From NCBI GenBank assembly GCA_964406375.1, contig CAYORM010000048.1:1-21000 (forward strand): a DNA stretch of 21,000 nucleotides, read 5' to 3'. Source of the DNA: CAYORM01 sp964406375 (GTDB lineage Bacteria > Pseudomonadota > Alphaproteobacteria > DSM-16000 > Inquilinaceae). A program made the translations under genes and the position numbers. This document shows positions 16,250-21,000 of the stretch, piece after piece (positions within the stretch are counted from its first letter, which is position 1; the number at the start of each line of letters is the position of its first letter). The notes beneath the pieces are model-generated. The model did no database searches, was not told the DNA's origin, and was given only the letters and a program-made list of their open reading frames with translations.

Positions 16250-16309
16250 GACATTGAATTGTCCGGAAACGATCGACGCGCGACGGCCCTGCGTCAATCT
16301 TGAAAATTG
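16250..16309 (-). promoter_or_regulatory. Candidate ABC operon promoter and operator-like palindromes
   Basis: On the minus strand, TTGACG (16297-16292) and GATCGT (16274-16269) are spaced 17 bases apart; the -35 is good, the -10 poor. Two AT-rich imperfect palindromes flank it: CAATCTTGAAAATTG (16295-16309, 12 of 15 positions symmetric), overlapping the -35, and GACATTGAATTGTC (16250-16263, 10 of 14), near the predicted start of transcription. Their placement suits a repressor or activator site; the regulator is unknown. Confidence 0.35.
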
Positions 16310-16405
16310 CCGTTGTTTCGGGCAGGCCGCGCGCGCGGGTGGTGATCGCCACCGAGGTTCGGCTTGCAAGGGGCAGCGGGAACGGGTGGCAGCGGAAGGG
16401 CGGAG

Positions 16406-17101
16406 ATGAACCGGAGTGACGGGAAACAGGCCGACGGGCAGGAAGCCGGGCCGCTCGAAGGGCAACAGATCCGCCCACCGCGTGACGGCGTGGAGGTGAT
16501 TACGCGCGCGCCGCAGTACCGTGGGTTTTTCGGCCTCGATCGCGTGACACTGCGCCATCGCCGCTTCGACGGCGGCTGGACGCAGCCGATGGTGCGCGAG
16601 GTCTTCCTGCAACGGCGTGCCGCCGCCGTGCTGCCCTATGATCCGGATACCGATGCGGTGGTGCTGATCGAACAGTTCCGCGCCGGCGCCTGGGCCGCCG
16701 GCGACCCCGCCTGGATGATCGAGATCGTCGCCGGGATCATCGAGCCGGGCGAGACGCCGGAGGCGGTCGCCCGCCGCGAGGCGATGGAGGAGGCCGGCCT
16801 GGCGATCTCCACCCTCGAGCCGATCGCCGATTACGCCCCGTCGCCCGGCGCCACGACGGAGCGGGTGAGCCTGTTCGTCGGACGGGTGCGGGCGCCCGGT
16901 ACCGGCGGGACCTTCGGCCTGCCCGAGGAACATGAGGATATCCGCGCCTTCGTCGAAAGTGCCGATGCGGCGATTGCGCGGCTCGACGGCGGCCGGATCG
17001 ACAATGCCGTCACGCTGATCGCCCTCTCCTGGCTTGCCCGTCACCGACAGGCGCTGCGCGCCCGCTGGCGCGCGCTCTCTGGACCGCCCTCCGGCGCTTG
17101 A
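16406..17101 (+). CDS. nudF: NUDIX hydrolase, ADP-ribose pyrophosphatase type
   Basis: A 231-residue NUDIX hydrolase resembling NudF, which splits ADP-ribose into AMP and ribose 5-phosphate. The NUDIX box G-x5-E-x7-REUxEExGU is perfect at 110-132 (GIIEPGE ... REAMEEAGL). The region before it, VVLIEQFRAGAW (85-96) and WMIEIVAG (103-110), and the loop YAPSPGATTERVSLFVG (143-159) are characteristic of the ADP-ribose pyrophosphatase subgroup; EEHEDIRAF continues the usual pattern. The first ~30 residues are polar, low-complexity and probably disordered. ATG 16406 has AAGGGCGGAG directly before it; an ATG 14 codons earlier is less likely. Leads the plus-strand run and diverges from the ABC operon. 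Substrate by subfamily; GDP-mannose or other NDP-sugars are alternatives. Confidence 0.88.
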   Translation: MNRSDGKQADGQEAGPLEGQQIRPPRDGVEVITRAPQYRGFFGLDRVTLRHRRFDGGWTQPMVREVFLQRRAAAVLPYDPDTDAVVLIEQFRAGAWAAGDPAWMIEIVAGIIEPGETPEAVARREAMEEAGLAISTLEPIADYAPSPGATTERVSLFVGRVRAPGTGGTFGLPEEHEDIRAFVESADAAIARLDGGRIDNAVTLIALSWLARHRQALRARWRALSGPPSGA

Positions 17102-17126
17102 AAGCCGCCCGCCCGCCGCCTAGCGT
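17098..17126 (+). promoter_or_regulatory. Candidate alaX promoter, leaderless type
   Basis: TTGAAA (17098-17103, 5/6 to TTGACA), 17-base spacer, TAGCGT (17121-17126). The -35 overlaps the NUDIX stop codon. The -10 hexamer begins 12 bases before the ATG at 17133, and there is no Shine-Dalgarno in the 31-base gap, so transcription would begin at the start codon. Confidence 0.45.
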
Positions 17127-17132
17127 CTGGTC

Positions 17133-17852
17133 ATGACGACCGAGCCGCTGTTCCGCGACGCCCCCCGCCTCGACCGCGCAAGCGCCACCGTGCTGGCCGC
17201 AGGTCGCGAGGGTGTCCTGCTCGACCGCACCGTCTTCTATCCCACCGGCGGCGGCCAGCCCGGTGACAGCGGGGTCTTGCGGTGGCCGGGCGGCGAGGCC
17301 GCGGTGGCCGAGGCGGTGAAGGGCGAGACGCCCGGCGCGATCTTGCACCGGCTGGCCGAGGGCGCGCAGCCGCCGCCTGTCGGCGGGACGGTCGAGGCGG
17401 TGATCGATTGGGACCGCCGCTGGGGTCATATGCGCATGCATACGGCGCTGCATCTGCTCTGCGCGGTGGTGCCGGGCGATGTCACCGGAGGGCAGATCGC
17501 CGCCGACAAGGCGCGGCTCGATTTCGCCGTGCCGTCGGCGAGCCTCGACCGCATGGCGATCGAGGCGGCGGTCAACGCCCTCATCGCCGCGTCGCATCCG
17601 GTTGCGACCGAGTGGATCACCGACGAGGCGCTCGCGGCGCGGCCGGACCTCGTGCGCACCATGTCGGTCAGGCCGCCGAGCGGCACCGGACGGGTCCGGC
17701 TGGTGCGGATCGGCACCGACGCATCCCCGGTCGACCTGCAGCCCTGCGGCGGCACCCATGTCGCCGATACCGGCGAGATCGGCCGCATCCTGGTCACGAA
17801 GATCGAGAACAAGGGGCGGCAGAACCGCCGGGTCGTCATCGGCTTCGCCTGA
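17133..17852 (+). CDS. alaX: Alanyl-tRNA editing hydrolase, AlaX type
   Basis: A 239-residue free-standing editing domain related to the alanyl-tRNA synthetase editing region; AlaX proteins hydrolyse Ser-tRNA(Ala) (and sometimes Gly-tRNA(Ala)) in trans, preventing mistranslation. The zinc site is complete: HTALH (103-107, His103 and His107) and CGGTH (205-209, Cys205 and His209). FYPTGGGQPGDSG (35-47) is the second hallmark of the family. Length fits the AlaX class with an N-terminal beta-barrel and no synthetase or C-Ala domain. Start ATG 17133 lies 31 bases after the NUDIX stop without a ribosome site but with a promoter-like sequence. It is 45 bases ahead of the MAPEG gene, and the sulfurtransferase gene follows. 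Intact and well supported. Confidence 0.93.
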   Translation: MTTEPLFRDAPRLDRASATVLAAGREGVLLDRTVFYPTGGGQPGDSGVLRWPGGEAAVAEAVKGETPGAILHRLAEGAQPPPVGGTVEAVIDWDRRWGHMRMHTALHLLCAVVPGDVTGGQIAADKARLDFAVPSASLDRMAIEAAVNALIAASHPVATEWITDEALAARPDLVRTMSVRPPSGTGRVRLVRIGTDASPVDLQPCGGTHVADTGEIGRILVTKIENKGRQNRRVVIGFA

Positions 17853-17897
17853 GAGGCGGGGCGGCCCGTCCCTTCCCGACGCCGGAGCCCGACCCCG

Positions 17898-18311
17898 ATG
17901 CCCTCGCCCGTTTTCTCCGATTCCGCGATCGTGCTGCCGGTCCTTGCCGCCTGCCTTGCCCTCTTGCTCTATCTCGTCACGACGCTGCGCGTCGGCCATG
18001 CGCGCCGCCTCTACGGGGTGAAGGCGCCAGCCACCACCGGCCATGCCGCCTTCGAGCGGATCTTCCGGGTGCAGCAGAACACGCTCGAACAGCTCGTGCT
18101 GTTCCTGCCGGCGCTGTATCTGTTCACCGTGACGGTCTCGCCGCTCGCCGCCGGCATCATCGGCCTTGTCTGGGTGGCCGGACGCGCTTGGTACGCCTGG
18201 AGCTACTGGCAGGGCGCCGAGCGGCGCGGCCTCGGCTATCTCATCGGTCTCCTCGCCTCGACCGTGCTGCTGATCGGTGCCACCATCGCCGCCCTTGCGA
18301 CCTTGTTCTGA
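17898..18311 (+). CDS. MAPEG family membrane protein
   Basis: A 137-residue integral membrane protein of the MAPEG family (membrane-associated proteins in eicosanoid and glutathione metabolism), which includes microsomal glutathione S-transferases. Four membrane segments are visible (about 8-28, 66-81, 83-104, 113-134). The family marker R-x-Q-x-N-x-x-E appears as RVQQNTLEQ (57-65) after FERIF, and the segment ahead of it has the expected ARRLYGVKAPAT loop. In glutathione-using members this region binds the thiol. The start at ATG 17898 has GGAG about 10 bases upstream. Its TGA stop shares the A at 18311 with the start codon of the sulfurtransferase gene (TGATG), implying coupled translation. 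Substrate is unknown; bacterial MAPEG proteins are mostly uncharacterised. Confidence 0.87.
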   Translation: MPSPVFSDSAIVLPVLAACLALLLYLVTTLRVGHARRLYGVKAPATTGHAAFERIFRVQQNTLEQLVLFLPALYLFTVTVSPLAAGIIGLVWVAGRAWYAWSYWQGAERRGLGYLIGLLASTVLLIGATIAALATLF

Positions 18312-19204
18312 TGGAAGCCTGCGACACCATGGAGCCGCTCCCTCCCCTCGTGACGACCGGCTGGCTGGCCGAACGCCTCGGTGCACCGGCGCTGCGCATC
18401 GTCGACGCGACCTGGTTCATGCCGGGCGCTGGCCGCGACGCGGCGGCGGAATTCACGGCAGCGCACATTCCGGGTGCCGTCTTCTTCGACATCGATGCGA
18501 TCGCCGCGCCGGTCGCCGAGACGGGGCTGCCGCATATGCTGCCCACGCCCGAGGCCTTCGCGCGGGAGGTGGGGCTGCTCGGCATCGGCGATGGCGATGC
18601 GGTGGTGGTCTATGACGCGCATGGGCTGATGTCGGCAGCGCGTGTCTGGTGGACCTTCCGGGTCTTCGGTCACGACCGGGTCGCGATCCTCGATGGCGGC
18701 CTGCCGAAATGGCGGGCCGAGGGACGCGCACTCGAGGCCGGTCCGGCACGGCCGGAGTCGCGGCACTTCACGGCACGCTTTCGCCCCGCGCTGGTCACCG
18801 ATGCCGAGACGCTGCGCGCCGGCCTCGCCGATGGCAGCCTCGCCCTGCTCGATGCGCGCGCCGCCGACCGTTTCGAGGGGCGGGTTGACGAGCCGCGGCC
18901 GGGGCTGCGGCGCGGCCATGTCCCCGGTTCCCACAACCTGCCCTTCACGGCGCTGGTCGACCCGGCCTCGGGCACGGTGCTGCCACCGGCCGAGATCGCC
19001 GCGCGGCTGGCGGGGTCGGGGGCCGACCTCTCGCGCCGCGTGGTGGCGAGCTGCGGCAGCGGCATCACCGCCGCGGTGCTGGCCTTCGGCGCCCATCTCG
19101 CCGGACTACCCGACGTCGCCGTCTATGACGGCTCCTGGGCCGAATGGGGCGGACGGGCGGATCTTCCCGTCGCCACCGGCCCTGCTGGCGCGGCGCCGCC
19201 ATGA
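18311..19204 (+). CDS. sseA: 3-Mercaptopyruvate/thiosulfate sulfurtransferase
   Basis: A 297-residue double-rhodanese protein. The C-terminal active-site loop CGSGITA (248-254, catalytic Cys248) is the mercaptopyruvate sulfurtransferase form rather than the thiosulfate form (usually CRKGxT). The N-terminal inactive rhodanese domain has VDATWFMPGAGRDAAAEF (31-48) and HIPGAVFFDID (52-62); the second has LLDARAADRFEGRVDEPRP (179-197) and GHVPGSHNLPF (202-212). It transfers sulfane sulfur from mercaptopyruvate to cyanide, thioredoxin or other thiols. The start at 18311 overlaps the MAPEG stop; ATG 18329 is an alternative giving 291 residues. The stop overlaps the next GNAT start (ATGA). The coupling with MAPEG and nearness of alaX suggest a thiol/amino-acid housekeeping group. 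Confidence 0.91.
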   Translation: MEACDTMEPLPPLVTTGWLAERLGAPALRIVDATWFMPGAGRDAAAEFTAAHIPGAVFFDIDAIAAPVAETGLPHMLPTPEAFAREVGLLGIGDGDAVVVYDAHGLMSAARVWWTFRVFGHDRVAILDGGLPKWRAEGRALEAGPARPESRHFTARFRPALVTDAETLRAGLADGSLALLDARAADRFEGRVDEPRPGLRRGHVPGSHNLPFTALVDPASGTVLPPAEIAARLAGSGADLSRRVVASCGSGITAAVLAFGAHLAGLPDVAVYDGSWAEWGGRADLPVATGPAGAAPP

Positions 19205-19800
19205 CCATCGGCGACACCGGCGCCGGGGGCGGCCTGCTGCGGGTGATCATCACCTATATGGAGATGACGGCCCGCCCCAAGGCACCGCCACCGCCCGTGC
19301 CGACCGGCCGCTACGCCCTGCTGCGCGCCGAGCAGCCGACCCTCGCCTTCTACCGGTTCCTGTACGACACGGTCGGCGAGGATTGGCTGTGGACGGACCG
19401 CCGGCAGATGCCGCAGGACATACTGCGGGCGCGAATCCACGACCCGCGGACCGAACTCTATGTGCTCTACGCCGCGGGCGTGCCGGCCGGCTTCTTCGAA
19501 CTGTGGCGTGAGACCCCCGCCGAGACGGAGATCGCCCTGCTCGGCCTGATGCCGGAGTTCACGGGACGCCGGCTCAGCCCGTTCCTGCTCGGCGCGGCGA
19601 TCGACATCGCCTGGAGCGCCGGGATCGACCGTCTGACGGTCAACACCTGCAACCTCGACCATCCTCGCGCCTTCCAACTCTACCAGCGCGCCGGCTTCGT
19701 GCCGGTACGGCAAGAAGAGCACCTCAAACCCGACCCGCGGCTGACCGGCGTCGTGCCCCGCCACGCCGCACCGCACATTCCGCTGGCCGAGCCGGGGTGA
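19201..19800 (+). CDS. GNAT family N-acetyltransferase
   Basis: A 199-residue GNAT protein. A ~30-residue N-terminal part with a proline-rich stretch (KAPPPPVP, 27-34) precedes the fold. GNAT features: YRFLYDTVGEDWLWTDRR (51-68), LYVLYAAGVPAGFFEL (86-101), the central strand ALLGLMPEFTGRRLSPFLL (112-130) and NTCNLDHPRAFQLYQRAGFV (148-167), which is the usual C-terminal motif. In the acetyl-CoA loop the normal Q/R-x-x-G-x-G/A reads F-T-G-R-R-L, so the second Gly/Ala is missing; several relatives have the same relaxed loop, from memory. The start at 19201 overlaps the sulfurtransferase stop by 4 bases. An in-frame ATG at 19258 or 19264 would remove the first 19-21 residues and is possible. Substrate unknown. 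Confidence 0.82.
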   Translation: MTIGDTGAGGGLLRVIITYMEMTARPKAPPPPVPTGRYALLRAEQPTLAFYRFLYDTVGEDWLWTDRRQMPQDILRARIHDPRTELYVLYAAGVPAGFFELWRETPAETEIALLGLMPEFTGRRLSPFLLGAAIDIAWSAGIDRLTVNTCNLDHPRAFQLYQRAGFVPVRQEEHLKPDPRLTGVVPRHAAPHIPLAEPG

Positions 19801-19821
19801 CCGACCGACGACGCGTTCGGG

Positions 19822-19844
19822 CGCGCCGGATGACCGCGCCGGAT
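19822..19844. repeat. 10-base direct repeat before the VOC gene
   Basis: CGCGCCGGAT occurs at 19822-19831 and again at 19835-19844, a 13-base period, in the short gap between the GNAT and VOC genes. It could be an operator half-site pair or a local duplication. Confidence 0.4.
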
Positions 19845-19864
19845 CACCGGGACAGGAACCCGTG

Positions 19865-20251
19865 ATGCGCATCCATGTGACGAGCGTCTTCGTCGACGAC
19901 CAGGCCAAGGCCCTGGCCTTCTACACCGGCAAGCTCGGCTTCTTGCCAAAGACCGATGTGCCGGCCGGCGCCTATCGCTGGCTCACCGTGGTCTCGAAGG
20001 AAGAGCCAGAGGGGACCGAGCTGCTGCTCGAGCCGGACGTGCACCCGGCCGTCCGACCCTACAAGGAGGCGCTCTTCCGGGACGGCATTCCGGCCGCATC
20101 CTTCATGGTCGTCGATCTGGCGGCCGAGGTCGCACGGCTGCAGGCCCTCGGCGTCCGCTTCACGCAGGAGCCGATCGATGCGGGCCCGGCGCGGATCGCG
20201 GTGCTCGACGACACCTGCGGCAACCTCATCCAGCTCGTCGAGATGGGGTGA
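19865..20251 (+). CDS. VOC (glyoxalase/bleomycin resistance) family protein
   Basis: A 128-residue one-domain VOC protein with two beta-alpha-beta-beta-beta modules: the first from VTSVFVDDQAKALAFYTGKLGF (about 5-26, split by the helix), the second from SFMVVDLAAEVARLQALGVRF (79-99), ending DTCGNLIQLVE (116-126). VOC enzymes use a metal bound by His/Glu at the strand ends; here H4 (RIHVTS), H60 region and E126 are candidates. Members range from glyoxalases to dioxygenases and antibiotic-binding proteins. Start: ATG 19865 is chosen; a GTG at 19862 just ahead would add one residue, and AGGA at about 19853 serves either. It converges on the lyxose isomerase gene with 30 bases between stops. No specific function can be assigned. 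Confidence 0.85.
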   Translation: MRIHVTSVFVDDQAKALAFYTGKLGFLPKTDVPAGAYRWLTVVSKEEPEGTELLLEPDVHPAVRPYKEALFRDGIPAASFMVVDLAAEVARLQALGVRFTQEPIDAGPARIAVLDDTCGNLIQLVEMG

Positions 20252-20281
20252 CCGCGGCCGGACACGACGCGGGGCGCCGCC

Positions 20282-20944
20282 TCAGACGCTGTCGTAATCC
20301 GCGCAGGTCAGCCATCGGGCCGGCGCATCCTCCTCGATCGCCGGGAAGCGTGGCAGCGCGTCGCGGAAGACGTTGTCGGTCAGATCGTCATTCACCAGCG
20401 ACACCTCGACGATGAAGGCGTCGCCGCCTTCCGCCCCGATGCGATGCCAGACACCCGGCTCGAGCGTGACCCCTTCGCCGGGCCCGAGCCGGACCGTCGC
20501 ATGGCCGCGGAAGGAGAGGTACCGGTCGTCGAGCAGCACCCGCACCTCCTCCCCGCCATCGCTGAACAGATCGACGACGACCGTCGCATCGCCGCGATTG
20601 ATCAGATCCTCCGTCTTCACACGATGCGTATGCGCCGGGATCCACTGACCTTCGCGGACCATCAGCGCCTTCTCGCAGTAAAGACGCCCGCGGCCGGAGC
20701 CGAGCGCGGCCAGATCCCCATTGCGCAGCGTGAAGGCGACGATGCCGGTCTCGGCGAAGCGGCCGGAGCCGAAATCGCTGACATCCCAGCCGAGGCGCCC
20801 GCGCCGGATCGCCGATCCGGGCTCGCGAAGCCGCTCACGCATTGTCGCCGCATCGAGCGCCGCGAAGGGCGGCAGGCGCAGGCCATGATGGGTGAACAGG
20901 GCCTCTGCCGCGTCGATGGCGGCGTCGATCTCGCTGCGCTTCAT
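20282..20944 (-). CDS. D-lyxose/D-mannose ketol-isomerase family protein
   Basis: A 220-residue cupin-type sugar isomerase matching the D-lyxose isomerase family (E. coli O157 and B. subtilis YdaE relatives), which converts D-lyxose to D-xylulose and often D-mannose to D-fructose. It begins MKRSEIDAAIDAAEALF, the usual opening, and has LPPFA (24-28) and WDVSDFG (53-59). The metal site is readable: HTH in IPAHTHRVKTEDLINRG (102-118, His105, His107, Glu112) and His167 in PGVWHRIG. All four ligands are present. Start ATG 20944 has a strong GGGAGGAG site. The upstream region is cut by the window edge, so it may belong to a sugar locus beyond it. It could supply xylulose to a kinase such as the FGGY protein at 4758-6269, but nothing in the sequence links them. 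Confidence 0.9.
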   Translation of the reverse strand: MKRSEIDAAIDAAEALFTHHGLRLPPFAALDAATMRERLREPGSAIRRGRLGWDVSDFGSGRFAETGIVAFTLRNGDLAALGSGRGRLYCEKALMVREGQWIPAHTHRVKTEDLINRGDATVVVDLFSDGGEEVRVLLDDRYLSFRGHATVRLGPGEGVTLEPGVWHRIGAEGGDAFIVEVSLVNDDLTDNVFRDALPRFPAIEEDAPARWLTCADYDSV

Positions 20945-20986
20945 CGGTTCTCCTCCCTGGCGGCCGCGCTGTCCGTTGCGCCCACC

Positions 20987-21000
20987 GCACACGGCACACG
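20987..21000. repeat. Tandem heptamer upstream of the lyxose isomerase gene
   Basis: GCACACG is repeated exactly, back to back, at 20987-20993 and 20994-21000, about 43 bases upstream of the ATG and touching the window edge. This is a suitable place for a regulator-binding site, but further copies cannot be seen. Confidence 0.35.

Larger units (their letters stand above)
16106..16405. promoter_or_regulatory. Divergent intergenic region, ABC operon / NUDIX gene
   Basis: Exactly 300 bases without a gene, AT-richer between about 16240 and 16320. It holds a candidate ABC-operon promoter with two imperfect palindromes, and hairpins in what would be the operon leader, both listed separately. For the plus-strand NUDIX gene I see a ribosome site but no convincing -35/-10 pair. 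Confidence 0.5.

Noticed and set aside
16106..17044. Upstream extension of the solute-binding protein frame
   Set aside because: The frame stays open for about 310 more codons but runs antisense to the NUDIX gene and through the promoter region; the Tat signal and a good ribosome site place the true start at 16105.
17282..18310. Upstream extension of the sulfurtransferase frame
   Set aside because: It overlaps alaX and the MAPEG gene in another frame; the rhodanese domain begins only after 18311.

Overview
This window is GC-rich chromosomal DNA from an alphaproteobacterium, probably Rhodospirillales-like or Rhizobiales-like in the broad sense. The evidence is the GC-heavy third codon positions, the rsmB-guaA neighbourhood, a Tat-exported family-5 solute-binding protein, and protein families that look alphaproteobacterial. 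I cannot assign a genus from sequence alone. I see no rRNA, tRNA, CRISPR array, insertion sequence, integrase, phage gene or plasmid gene. The window reads as a normal, densely coded core/accessory chromosome segment with 21 genes, two of them doubtful only in their exact start.

Layout. (1) 1-2302, minus strand: rsmB (rRNA m5C methyltransferase), a GNAT acetyltransferase and the 5' end of guaA (GMP synthase), which runs off the left edge. (2) 2400-3272, plus: a calcineurin-like metallophosphoesterase diverging from rsmB. (3) 3285-6269, minus: a compact three-gene sugar operon of FGGY kinase, FucU-type mutarotase and PfkB/ribokinase-type kinase, with no transporter or regulator beside it. (4) 6442-10269, plus: lptF (LPS export permease), recQ helicase and hutG (N-formylglutamate amidohydrolase); recQ and hutG overlap by 4 bases. 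(5) 10323-16105, minus: a complete peptide/nickel-type ABC importer operon made of a Tat-exported binding protein, two permeases and one polypeptide carrying both ATPases. (6) 16406-20251, plus: a run of small metabolic and protective genes, namely ADP-ribose-type NUDIX hydrolase, AlaX tRNA-editing hydrolase, MAPEG membrane protein, mercaptopyruvate-type sulfurtransferase, GNAT and VOC proteins; several overlap stop-to-start. (7) 20282-20944, minus: a D-lyxose/D-mannose isomerase family protein, its upstream region cut by the right edge.

How it fits together. The ABC operon is self-sufficient for import of an oligopeptide-like or other family-5 ligand; a strong RNA hairpin just after the binding-protein gene would explain higher binding-protein expression than permease expression. 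The sugar operon can interconvert anomers and phosphorylate one or two sugars but needs uptake and isomerase genes from elsewhere; the lyxose isomerase at the right edge makes D-xylulose in characterised members and is a possible but unproven partner. The AlaX, sulfurtransferase and MAPEG group suggests housekeeping linked to small amino acids, thiols and translation fidelity. Three plus-strand genes (lptF, recQ, alaX) lack a usable Shine-Dalgarno and have a -10-like hexamer 12-13 bases before the ATG, consistent with leaderless transcripts.

I found no clearly undescribed system. The items most worth a second look are the transporter-less FGGY/FucU/PfkB operon with an altered FucU active-site motif, lptF without lptG beside it, and the likely leaderless promoters.
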